Shown: positions 53,297-63,190 of the stretch, piece after piece
How the letters are laid out: each line of letters starts with the position of its first letter
Numbering within the stretch: position 1 is the first letter of the stretch
From: Karstenula rhodostoma CBS 690.94
Lineage: Eukaryota > Ascomycota > Dothideomycetes > Pleosporales > Didymosphaeriaceae
Direction: 5' to 3'
Assembly (NCBI GenBank): GCA_010093485.1
Contig: MU001517.1
Span: 62,001-126,000, forward strand
Length of the DNA stretch: 64,000 nt
The notes under the pieces: generated by a model
What the model was told of the DNA's origin: nothing
Database searches by the model: none
The model's input: only the letters and a program-made list of their open reading frames with translations
Translations under genes and position numbers: made by a program

Positions 53297-56021
53297 ATGT
53301 CTCTGTCCCGGTCCACTGCTGGTAAGTCGGACTGTGCTGCTCTTGAGCTCATGGAAGGGAATGCGCTGACACAGTTGTCGGTCTCCTAGATCCGCCAGAC
53401 AGAGACACCTCGCCCAATTACGACGACCCCGGCATATTAGACGATGATCTCTTCGACGTGGAAAGGGCGGCGACACAAGCGGCACAGGCGACTAAGGCGA
53501 CCTCGCCCGATTACGAAGACCCCAACTTATTAGACGATGACCTCTTCGACGGGGAAAGGGCAGCGACACAAGCGGCACAGGCGACACAGGCGACAGTTAC
53601 TGCCAACGATGCTCGGTCGGCGCCGCCAGAGGCCACAGCCTTCGCTCACCCTGCGCCACCAGGTGTGACGCTCGACATGATATTCACATTTCTGCAAGTA
53701 AACAGTCAGGTTGTGCAACAAGAGCTCCAGGCTATGAAAGAAGAGAACAAGGCTGTGAAAAAAGAGCTCCAGGCGATCAAGGGGAAGGTGGACAGTTCCG
53801 GCAATACCACCAGTTCCCTGACAACGAAAACATTGACGTCCGCCTCGGTTGCTTTAGCTGGGACTCAGATCACCCACCAGGCCGACAATCGCAGTGTCGT
53901 GTCGGAGAGTAGTCAGAACAATCGCAAGAATCGGCCCAGGAAGAAGAAGAGGCCGGGATATGGTGCATTCAAGGACCATAAACCCGGCACCGTCATTCCT
54001 TGTATCCGAATCCGAGTGCACGACGACGACAAAGATATCGCGGCATCGATGCATGGTCCTGCCTTCATCTCAAAACTTACTGAGCTCAGCTTTAATGACC
54101 CCTACCATCACATCAGGTCGGCCATTTTGCTTAATCCGAACATTTCGTCTACTCGAGAGCTTCTTCTTCAAGTGGATTGTTGGGACGGCTACAAGGTTTT
54201 GTGTCAGCCTCAGTTCGAGAAGAGCCTGATCAAGACTTTAGGCCTTCACAACTCTTTCACGGTCCGTAATCAATATTGGGTTGAGGTGTTCCACTACATA
54301 CTGGGATCGGATGTGAAAGACGACGTTAATAGTCACATTGATACCTGGAGTCGTCAATCTGGATTATCGATCGCACAGGCACAACTTCGGGCCTCCAGGC
54401 TCTTTTTCAGGTTCGACACAGTATCGGGAGCTGAAAAGGCCTGTTCATGGATCTTCTGCTTCGGTGGCAGTATTGCCTATGCAACGTATGCACATAACCT
54501 GGTTTTTTTTTGGTCCCCGTGCTAACCATTGACAGACCCCACGATAGGCGCTCAATGCGTTCCCATTGCACATGGTGCACAAAGCCGGGGCACACCGAAC
54601 GCACGTGCGAAGAGAAGAAAAAGGGTAAAAAGCGCGTGTGTTTGAACTGTGCAGCCACCGGGCATTCGAAGCACAACATAAACGAAGACGGGTTTGGCAA
54701 CGACATACCAGGGTTGCCTCAAGTGAAGTGTAAGGCGCGACGGGGGTGCGGCAACTGCGGACAGTTAGACCACTCCACCGAAGGACAAGACTGCGAGGAT
54801 CCTAAAGTCTTAGAGCACATCAAAGATTGCAAAAAGTATGAGGGCGAGCAGACCGATTGGTCCAGACACCTAGTCTTGCCTAAGTTTCCGAGAGTCCCGA
54901 TGAGCTGCGGGAGGGAGCCCACGAAAAAACCCAGTACCGATGATTCAACGACAACGAACCTTCCAGCCTCCAATCAAGCTGCAGCTGCAGCTGCAGCTGC
55001 AGGCGCCAGTGCAGGAGCAGTAGCGAACCCAGGAGACGCCGCCCGACACAGAAGCGGCATGGCCCCGCTCGATCCTGCTCCGCCCAAGGTCTCCAACGCA
55101 GAACAACACCAAGCGTATAAACAGACACAGAAAAAGGCCACCGAAATTAGCTTGGCACGATTCAAGAGCGATATTGCACGCGTTCATGACTTTCACTATA
55201 AGCAAGACGACAAGCGTGGGACGGTAAACCTCTATGTCGATGTGACATTGACGAATGACAAGAGAGTGAAAAGGTATTGGAAAGAGCTGAGACCTGATGA
55301 CTTCAGGGTTATCCGCGAATGGTGGATCGAGAACAAGGGGCCATCAGATCTTCGGGATCTCGGCATGAGAGTACAACAGAAGCTGGGACTCTCAAAAAAC
55401 CAAGAGGGAGCTCCGAGCACTCTTGCTGCAACGCAGACCGCCGAAGACCCAGCACTCACCGTACCAACACGTGACCAGAGCACCGACGAGCTGATACCGG
55501 ATCACTCTCACCAACTTGTTGACCATGCTTCCAATCAACACGGACAGGATCAGCCTACTACCCAGCTTCCCGCGACTGAGGCAGTAAGGTCACCGCTCGT
55601 CCAACAAACTTTGCCGAGCCCAACCATCCGGTCTCCCGGTACCCCTATCACAAGCATCGAGCTTCCACAGTTTGTTCAAGAGGCCGATACACACAGAGCT
55701 CCAAGGTCACCATCAACCGATTTCCGCGGATTTACCTCTTCACCGTTTGGCGATGGGTCGGAGTTTGTTCCTTCAAGCTCTGGGACAGCGATGCCCCAGG
55801 CTTCCAGCCAGCCTTCGCTTGATGCTGGCGTGAACGACATGAGTTTACGGGAGCCGAGGGTCAGTGCAAAGGGGCAGAATAGTGGACGTGGCAATGGTCA
55901 AGGGTCTCGTGGAGCTTCTGGGGACGTCGCAGGTGACCAGCTTGAATCAGCCTCGAGCCAGCGGTCGACCGAAGTGACTGGACGTCGAGGTCCAGTTTTA
56001 AGAAAGCGCAAAGACAAATGA
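53297..56021 (+). CDS. Gag-like zinc-knuckle protein with two introns (868 aa)
   Basis: Exons are 53297-53321, 53390-54485 and 54536-56021. The first exon encodes nine residues (MSLSRSTAG). The N-terminus has a 31-residue acidic duplication (DDDLFD...ERAATQAAQAT twice), then a coiled coil (QQELQAMKEENKAVKKELQ), a basic patch (NRKNRPRKKKRPGYG) and a globular region. After intron 2 come Cys/His knuckles: CTWCTKPGHTERTC, CLNCAATGHSKH and CGNCGQLDHSTEGQDC. Downstream are a polyalanine run (GCTGCA repeats), an alpha/beta region with a YVDVTLTND strand, and a long disordered Pro/Ser/Thr/Gln tail. This is the layout of ORF1 proteins of fungal LINEs, which bind the element RNA. Here it lies downstream of the RT gene. 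Confidence 0.78.
53407..53592. repeat. 93-bp tandem duplication in the Gag-like gene
   Basis: Two in-frame copies start at 53407 and 53500 with few differences, both encoding a SPxYxDP, LDDDLFD and ERAATQAAQAT pattern. Confidence 0.85.
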
Positions 56022-57151
56022 GGGAACATTTGGGGCTGGGGCCGTAGGTGTGGGGTGAACACCGACTCTTCTGTTAGGCCCTAACGCCAATAATATCGAT
56101 GATTTCATCTTGAATATTTCCATGCGATGTGATCTCTTTGTGTGTGTCCTGCCTCGAGTACGTTTAAGCGGATCCAGTGTAAACTGTATTGTTTGCCAGT
56201 CCTACTGCTTACAGCCGACCGGCGAATGCAAGGGAGCGACCGCATGAAGTGTAAAAAGGTGGAGGATCATGAACCAACCAATTATCGGCGCTGCGCCAAA
56301 AAGATGAGGTCTTTCTGCGTCAAGCGATGTATCGGCTGAAGGAGCGACTCCGTTCAAATAGTCTAATCGTCCTGTTTTGATACCGTTCGATGCGCATATC
56401 GTCCGTAGCGAGGGTACAACCGTCCAATAAGCGAATGAATGTCATATGACACCAGCATTGACGTTCAAAATGTGGGCGACACGCTTCAATTGACGCTGTG
56501 AGTCTGGCACCATTCCGCAGTCTGGGTGTATACGATAAATCGAGATTGAGAATTATTCGCCCATCTGGATTCGCGCGCACCTATCACAAAGTATTCTGCA
56601 TCCTCATCGTCCAAAAACATCGGATAGAAATCTCGGTTTTCGTAGCCTTCATCGCCATTTCAGGCACGCAGATGCCGGGGAGTTCGCTACAGCACGAGAC
56701 AAATCCTCCAGAACGAGTAAGACCGCTCCTGGCCACTGCAACCCAAAAGAAACTGCTTGCAGCTGCTCCTTCCAAAAACAAACTACCCAGATAATCGTCA
56801 CGATTTGGTAACCGTTTTGTGTTTGGGGCTAGAAGAAGAAGACATAGAAATCGCTCAATGTATTAACCTTGCTTCGGTGATGACGGCGCGACACGAAGCT
56901 TAGGTAATAGAAAAAAGATGTTAGACCGAACCAAGGTATCAGTGTTCGTTCGTGGACCTTGATTCACGACAATTATGCTTACGTGCGATTAACGCGAAAA
57001 GGTTGTTACATTATCGTACAGGTGATGGCTACAATATACATAAAGAAGGAACTTGATATCTGGGTACACACCAAAGTCGTTCAGCGTCGTTGCCACAGAC
57101 CAGTTCGTCATCCGACTACTCAAGGACGCCGACTACGTATCGCCCTCCCAG
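56022..57151. other. Intergenic region, 1.1 kb
   Basis: I see no supportable gene. A 98-codon frame near 56.5-56.8 kb lacks features. Confidence 0.45.
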
Positions 57152-58228
57152 TCAGCGTCTGCGCCTCTTGCGTTGGTTGCCATCGCCGTTGTTCGAGCTG
57201 ACCATGGAAATTCTGCCCACGCCCCCCCTGGTATTTCCCGGTGTGCTAGCATTTGTCGGATGCCTGGTGTTTGCCGTCGCGCTGGTCGCTGGCTGCCTTC
57301 CACCAGGATGTGTACTGACGCTGGCCTCATGCCTAGAACGATGCATCTCTGGCGGGGGGTTCTCTGTTACCAAAAACCCCATTGTCCTCATCCACGTTTC
57401 ACAAGAGTCAAACCATCCGCTAGCAGACTGGCCCAACAAATCGGAATAAATGTCTTCGCCATCGCTCGATTCGTACGTTGATGTTGCATACTCGTGTCGC
57501 TCAAGCTCGGCTTTTCGTTTCGCTATTTCCTGGAAAAGCAGTTGCGGGAACATATCGAAGTGCTGATGGTTGGAGTTGGCATAGAAGGCTGGTGGTGGAT
57601 AGCGATATGGCTGGGAATAGCGCGGATGATAATTCCGAACCTCTCGTTTGTTTGGCGAGTCAAGTTCCCTCTGATTGACTTGACAGTCCGAGATCGGCAC
57701 GTTGCCCATGATGACGAAAGCGATTCCTTTCAGGGCAAAATAAGTCTCCGGGGCAATCCAGCTCTGAGGATCGCTAGTAAACAGAGCCGAGGCCAGGTGA
57801 AAACACAGCCCAAACCCGCATATACCTAGGCTATCCTCTGGCAATGCTCTCTCGGAAATGATGTCCAATGCGAGTCGAACGTGTTCCGATCCCAGTTTCG
57901 AATCGCGAAAGGGATCTTTAGACCCGTTGTTCAGTTGTTTCAGCAAGATGAATGCGTGAAAGCCAAGAAGGCGCATCCATTTCGCCAAATTCCAGCTCCC
58001 GCAGCCAGGCCCATACGGATCGGACTGACCTCCACCCAAAATCAGTACTCCGCGGCCGTTACGAACGTCTTCCCTCGGCTTGAAGCTTATCAGCCACATG
58101 TCGATGTTGGCTACGACAGAGCCTGTCCTCGGGTCCAAACTCAACTCCTCGTCGATGAGGTCGCCGTCTGCATATTCGAAACTTCCGAGACCCGGCTGCC
58201 TACATAAGACGTGAGGCGTTGCCATCAT
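57152..58228 (-). CDS. Alpha/beta-hydrolase-like protein lacking the nucleophile serine (358 aa)
   Basis: An intronless frame. The N-terminal half has the order of a dienelactone/acetylesterase-like hydrolase: a first strand (GVLILGGGQSDPYGPGCG), a helix-strand pair (RLLGFHAFILLKQ), a helix RLALDIISERALPEDS, and the strand-elbow IGICGFGLCFHLASAL-like region (sequence LGICGFGLCFHLASAL). Active esterases have G-x-S-x-G at this elbow, whereas here it reads G-F-G-L-C. The nucleophile is therefore missing and the protein is probably not a classical hydrolase. The C-terminal half is Tyr/Pro/Arg-rich then Ser/Thr/Asn/Gly-rich, ending in a basic RKRRRR stretch that could be a nuclear signal. No signal peptide is present. 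Assignment is tentative. Confidence 0.6.
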   Translation of the reverse strand: MMATPHVLCRQPGLGSFEYADGDLIDEELSLDPRTGSVVANIDMWLISFKPREDVRNGRGVLILGGGQSDPYGPGCGSWNLAKWMRLLGFHAFILLKQLNNGSKDPFRDSKLGSEHVRLALDIISERALPEDSLGICGFGLCFHLASALFTSDPQSWIAPETYFALKGIAFVIMGNVPISDCQVNQRELDSPNKREVRNYHPRYSQPYRYPPPAFYANSNHQHFDMFPQLLFQEIAKRKAELERHEYATSTYESSDGEDIYSDLLGQSASGWFDSCETWMRTMGFLVTENPPPEMHRSRHEASVSTHPGGRQPATSATANTRHPTNASTPGNTRGGVGRISMVSSNNGDGNQRKRRRR

Positions 58229-59494
58229 TTCAGTTCAACAGTCCAAGACTGTGGATGCAGGAGGGACAGGTGCCGAGACACAGAAGATTGGTGCGGAAGG
58301 ATATGGTGATGGCGTGATTTGTATGTAACGATTTCCGCCTGAGAATCAGAGCGATGTTGGGGCAAAATTGACAGGCGGGACGAAGGCCTTGCAGCGACAT
58401 TGGCTTGAGCAGGAGAGCCAAGATTTGTACCTTCATCCCCAGCCTCCAATAAATTTCCCGTCGCGTGCTTTCGGAACCGCTCCTTGTCCCACGCGCGCGT
58501 CGCGGTCCAAGCGCGGAATCTCACGTCGCGCAACATTATTGATACTTGGCTATCTCGCTTATATCAAGACATGAAAATGCATATTCTATGTGCAACTGCA
58601 TAATGCGATCCTGTTTTAATGCACCCTAATACATCTAAATATACGCCTTAGCCACTTTATTAGTCCCTTTGTGCATTAGCAAAGCGCGACGTCTCATGTT
58701 ATCCCCCCCTTCATTGACTTACCTGCCCTCATAGTCATCAGATACGATATATGGTAAAGAAACATATTATAAAGGAGCTTCGTGCGCTATCATCAGCTCT
58801 GAAGAGCGTGGTAAACGCGGGATTTCGACATCTGTGGGCGCCATCATGAGCGCGTCTAGTATATGCATGTTGAATACAATTGTGACGCCTAACTTGTTGT
58901 CTCAACTTTTGCTTTGATGAACTCTGAGAGACAAATGTAAGATTGATGGCGGTGTTCCCATGTATCCGCTGATTACGAAACCGGACCCCTACGGTGTTCA
59001 CTAAGAAGCGACGAGGACAATTTGTACAACCACTGTTGGTCAGGAAGCTAGCACAGCCTTTTTTTTTTGTTTTTGCAATCCTTGGAAAGAGACTTCACGC
59101 CCAACAGGGAAAAGATAGAAGACTCTGGAGACCCTGTGAGGAACTGTATGGGTTTTTATTCTTGTGGATCGGATGTATTGGTCTGTAGGGGCTGCGTGCG
59201 TCACGCCAAAACGCTCCATGCGCAATGCTTTCTTACGACCCGATCACGATGTGCAATCAAGGCTTCATTCAAATGACCAGGGTATGATACGCATACGTTT
59301 GCGACGCGGACGTTCCCCTGGATTGATACCCACGGACCAAAACCTTGGAGCATACTGTGCGAGCAGCTGCAGAATAAGGAGCGCCATTGGGATTGTTGTT
59401 CTGACAGTTTCTCAATATCTATTCATATGGAAGCCTGGAGTCAAGAATGGAGTAACCTATTCCTTTCCGTTTATCTGTGCGAGCTGCAAATAGA
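58229..59494. other. Intergenic region, 1.27 kb
   Basis: The left end holds the promoter of the hydrolase-like gene and the right end the 3' flank of the next minus-strand gene. No gene is seen. Confidence 0.45.
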
Positions 59495-61381
59495 CTAAAT
59501 ATACCCCTCGTCCTCACTTGACTCAGGAGAGACATACGTGCTAGCATTAGGGCCGTAGCGTTGCCTGTATCGGTCCCCATATCTTACGCAGTTTTTCTCG
59601 AAACAAGTAGGGCACATCCCGCGAGTGGGCGTTCGTGTCACCAAACACTCCTCGCAGTCTTTTCCCATACCTACACGTCGGCTCTGAGATCCCGACTTGT
59701 CCCACCTCAGGCACCTCTGCATGAGCTGACAATTGTCGTCAAGGATGCAGTAATGGTGACCCGTACAACGTTCAAGAGTATATGCACCCAAGTAACGACC
59801 AAAGTCATTATAACCAATGCTTTTCTTCTCCCCGCAGTATTGTTTTCGGTCCCACTTGCAAGGAACGCACCGGTCGTCGTTACAAACAAGGCAGCGGGTC
59901 TTATCGTCGCAAGCACACTTGTCAGAAAGGACTCGTTCCCACTCCCATTCGATACTGTCGAACCATCCCGGCCATGTTTGTTCACAGAAGTGAACGTTGT
60001 TCAGTCCACTGCCTCTGTATGAGCACCAACAATCACGGTCCGTTCTAACCACCCTGGTAGATATCTCAAAACATTCAGGTCTATCGGTGGCCGGTGTCTC
60101 ATGCTCTTCCCGGTCCATGAACAAAAACTGGGCGGGAATATCTTTCTTCTCTGACAGGTGCACTTCTTTCCTTGTTTCGGTAAGGAAGACATTGAGGTCC
60201 ATGTCAGGGTGTGGCTCCTCAACGTTGTAAATCTTCTCGGCCATAGCTATGCCTGTATCGAGTATCTCGGTCATCGCCCGCCGGCTCTGGGCGTCCGGCG
60301 GGCCCCTGACCGTCAGTCGTACCCATTGCGGGAAATTCTGAGGCTCGCGATAACGCCCATGCACATATTCTGCCGGTTCTCGAACGAAATCACCCCCTTT
60401 CCATTCGTCCCAGGACTTGGCGTAGCATACGAGGCCCAACGATTGGCTGCAATCTTTTTGTGTAGACCCAAACTTTACTTCAACCAGCAGCATGTACGGC
60501 TTTTGTTCGTAGTGGTCCAAGGTTATTGGGTCTGCCGCAGTGCTCCGTAGGTCCGATCTTGTAACCACCTTCAGTCGAGTGTGTTCCAGAATCGAACCCA
60601 TCAGATTGTTTTTACACCGACGCTTAAGAGGGCCTGAAATCCTGGCGGGGATGTAGAACTTTGATAGGAATCGGAGTGCAAGTAAGGTTTCCAGCAAGAT
60701 CTGTTTGCTTGCAAGCATCCAAAAAGGCAATCCAATCTTGCCAATAGCGTGGCTGACCCAGAAGTCTTCGTTGTTGTAACACCGCGAAATACAAGTAACT
60801 TGCCGACGATGGGTGACTTTGATAGACTCGGGCAGTGCCAAGCCATATATCATATTGCGGATCTCAAGCGGCAGCTTAAAAAACAAGCATTCCCTGTTGT
60901 TTCCGCAGAGCCCGGCCTTGATATGGTTTTCCAGGTACGTAATATCGACGGCGCGAAGCTGATAGGGGTCCGTATCTTGACTTCCCGTCCACACAGGCCC
61001 AAGTCGCGCTGGTGAATACGTCAATAAGCGCCGAGGATCAAGAGTCTCCATGGAATGCAGTGCAAGACCTTCCTTACTATAAGCCCAGTCTAATGAGGCG
61101 TCCAGGTCGTCTCCTCCAATGCCATACTCGCGAAGTTCGTGCTCTTCTTCCAAGGCCGCCCATCGTTCCTTCTCTTCGATGGCATCCTGATCATGACTGA
61201 GAAATTGAACATAATTCCGGATATCGCGCCGAGGTATAGAGCCACAGAGCCTGGACGTAGTCCTTTCATTTTTGCACTCATTCATGTAATCAGTGCGATA
61301 AACGATATGTTCATCAATACGCCCATCGATGCATTCTTCAAAATACCCCTGATCAATAAGTTCATGCAGTACACATGGCAT
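59495..61381 (-). CDS. 2EXR/F-box-like protein with Cys-rich C-terminus (628 aa)
   Basis: An intronless frame starting MPCVLHELIDQGYF. Near residue 165 it has FFKLPLEIRNMIYGLALPE, the fungal 2EXR/F-box-like signature also seen in the paralogue pair at 26-28 and 41-43 kb. Otherwise it is not obviously related to them. The last 170 residues contain many cysteines in pairs (CWC, CACDDKTRCLVCNDDRCVPC, CEEC, CPTC) and CTGHHYC, suggesting several bound zinc ions. This could be a substrate adaptor with a zinc-binding module (inference). It is the last gene before the AT-rich block, about 240 bp from it, yet it has no stops or compositional damage. Confidence 0.7.
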   Translation of the reverse strand: MPCVLHELIDQGYFEECIDGRIDEHIVYRTDYMNECKNERTTSRLCGSIPRRDIRNYVQFLSHDQDAIEEKERWAALEEEHELREYGIGGDDLDASLDWAYSKEGLALHSMETLDPRRLLTYSPARLGPVWTGSQDTDPYQLRAVDITYLENHIKAGLCGNNRECLFFKLPLEIRNMIYGLALPESIKVTHRRQVTCISRCYNNEDFWVSHAIGKIGLPFWMLASKQILLETLLALRFLSKFYIPARISGPLKRRCKNNLMGSILEHTRLKVVTRSDLRSTAADPITLDHYEQKPYMLLVEVKFGSTQKDCSQSLGLVCYAKSWDEWKGGDFVREPAEYVHGRYREPQNFPQWVRLTVRGPPDAQSRRAMTEILDTGIAMAEKIYNVEEPHPDMDLNVFLTETRKEVHLSEKKDIPAQFLFMDREEHETPATDRPECFEISTRVVRTDRDCWCSYRGSGLNNVHFCEQTWPGWFDSIEWEWERVLSDKCACDDKTRCLVCNDDRCVPCKWDRKQYCGEKKSIGYNDFGRYLGAYTLERCTGHHYCILDDNCQLMQRCLRWDKSGSQSRRVGMGKDCEECLVTRTPTRGMCPTCFEKNCVRYGDRYRQRYGPNASTYVSPESSEDEGYI

Positions 61382-62114
61382 TAGTGCGGCAAACGCGCGT
61401 TATCTAATTGTACCGTTAGCCCACAGTAGAAAGCGCAGTTGTATTGGAAGCGCACCCAAACGCGATTTGATGGCCAAGCGTCGCGCAGGGCGATGCCAAA
61501 AAGGAGGTGACTGTTTGATAGCTTGTGTAAGATTTTCTGATTGTTGACGCGAATAACGAAGTGGCGTTCCGTAAAATAATAGACAAAATATAGACTACGA
61601 CTGCCGCCTAGTAGTAGGGTCTTGTTACCTTATAGTGTATAATATATATATAATTAAACTATTTAATTTAATTACTTTATTAATATATATTTAAGAAGAA
61701 GTTATTTAGATCTTTAATATAGTTTTTATACCTCTTTTAAAGTATATAACCTATCTTTATATTATAAAAAAGCTATTTAATAAGTCTAATCTATTATATT
61801 ACTATTTTATCTATATTAGGTTAGTACTACTATAATAATAAAAGAGTTATAACTTATTACTAAATTTTTTAGGGAGCTCTTTAAGCTAGTAAATAATATA
61901 GTTAATTATTATATAATAAGGATTTATATATATAGTCCTAATTTTAATATTTTTAGATAGTATATAGAGAATATATAAATTATTAAGGTAATTAAAATTT
62001 AAATATAGAGGATAGTATATTATAATATAGAGTTAATTATAATAAATAAAAGACTATAGTATCTTTTTAATTTATATATTATATTTATAACTTATTACTC
62101 TATTTTATAGTAGT

Positions 62115-62280
62115 TAAATAGTATTAAAATAGTTAAAGTAATAATAATCTTAAAGCTATAATTATATATAACTTACTCTACTAATTACCCTAATACTCCC
62201 TCCTTTTTATAGGTGCCCTCCTAATAGGTATTTATAGGTGCCTCCTTATTATCTTCTATAACTCTAGAATCCCTATATAC
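62115..62280. repeat. RIP-mutated copy B of the repeat at 1827-1960
   Basis: Aligns base for base with copy A over two long stretches, with nearly all differences C-to-T or G-to-A. An extra segment of about 23 bp is present near 62211-62233. Confidence 0.78.
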
Positions 62281-62710
62281 CTAGTAGTAGCTAGCTTATA
62301 TATTAAAGAGGGGGCTAGAGGAGTTAAAACGCGATATAAAGTTAACTATAGTTAAGGGGGAAAGAAAAGGATATAGCCTCTAATTAATAGAAGAATAGTA
62401 TTTCTAGGGTTATAGATACCTTTACACGGCCCCTATACTTAAGTGCTACGAGGTATAAGTATATACTGGCACGAATTTTACCTAATTAATATTACGTTAT
62501 ATATTTTATATATAATATAAAGAATACTCTATAGTATCTAGAAATAGTATTAAAAGTATATAATACTAAGTAAAAGATATTTAAAAAATATATCTTCCTT
62601 ATATTCCCTAGCTACGCGTGTAAGAGTACTATTATATAAGGGATTAAACCCTAGTTAGTTAGCCTATACGTGACGCGTTTTTATAATATCTACCCCCGCT
62701 TTACTATAGC

Positions 62711-62802
62711 TAGAGTTTCCCTATAATAGGGATATATTTATCTAAATAAATATATTATATCCCTATATAGGTATATTATATCCCTATATAGGGAAACTTT
62801 AG
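62711..62802. repeat. Imperfect inverted repeat, 26-bp arms
   Basis: The left arm 62711-62736 contains GTTTCCCTATAATAGGGATA. The right arm 62777-62802 contains TATCCCTATATAGGGAAAC. They are reverse complements with few mismatches and a 40-bp loop. It may be terminal repeats of a small element or chance within AT-rich DNA. Confidence 0.55.
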
Positions 62803-63044
62803 TTAAAATAAGTAATAAATTTTATAAATAGGGAAAAGTTTCCCTTTTTAAGTATAAAATATCTCTAGAAAGGATATTTTATATAATAGAATATATATAA
62901 TTTTATATTTCTATACTATAGCTTTTTTTTATACTAATAATAACTATTAGTATAATAGTAATATATATATAGAAAATAGGAATTTATTATTTTCTTTAAA
63001 AATATATACTTAAATACTATTATATATATATATTATTTACTACT

Positions 63045-63190
63045 AGTATAAAAGCTTATTATTTAGCCTTATACTAATAATTACTATTAGTATAAGAATT
63101 TATTATTTAGCCTTATACTAATAGTTACTACTAGTATAAAAGCTTATTATCTAGTCTTATACTAATAGTTATTACTAGTATAAAAGCTTA
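63045..63190. repeat. Short tandem array, about 44-bp period
   Basis: Three to four units share ACTAGTATAAAAGCTTATTA and CTTATACTAATA. Units are themselves partly palindromic (ACTAAT...ATTAGT). Confidence 0.65.

Larger units (their letters stand above)
47318..56021 (+). mobile_element. LINE-derived locus (Tad1-like): RT gene followed by Gag-like gene, both with introns
   Basis: Two co-oriented genes correspond to the two products of a Tad1-type non-LTR retrotransposon, but in the order RT then Gag with 1.06 kb between them. Both carry spliceosomal introns. No poly(A) tail, flanking target duplication or terminal repeat was recognised. Neither gene shows stop-generating transitions. This may be a domesticated pair, or parts of two different insertions. 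Confidence 0.6.

Noticed and set aside
57053..57481. Plus-strand frames of up to 142 codons over 57.0-57.5 kb
   Set aside because: They are antisense to the hydrolase-like gene's C-terminal region and show no features of their own.
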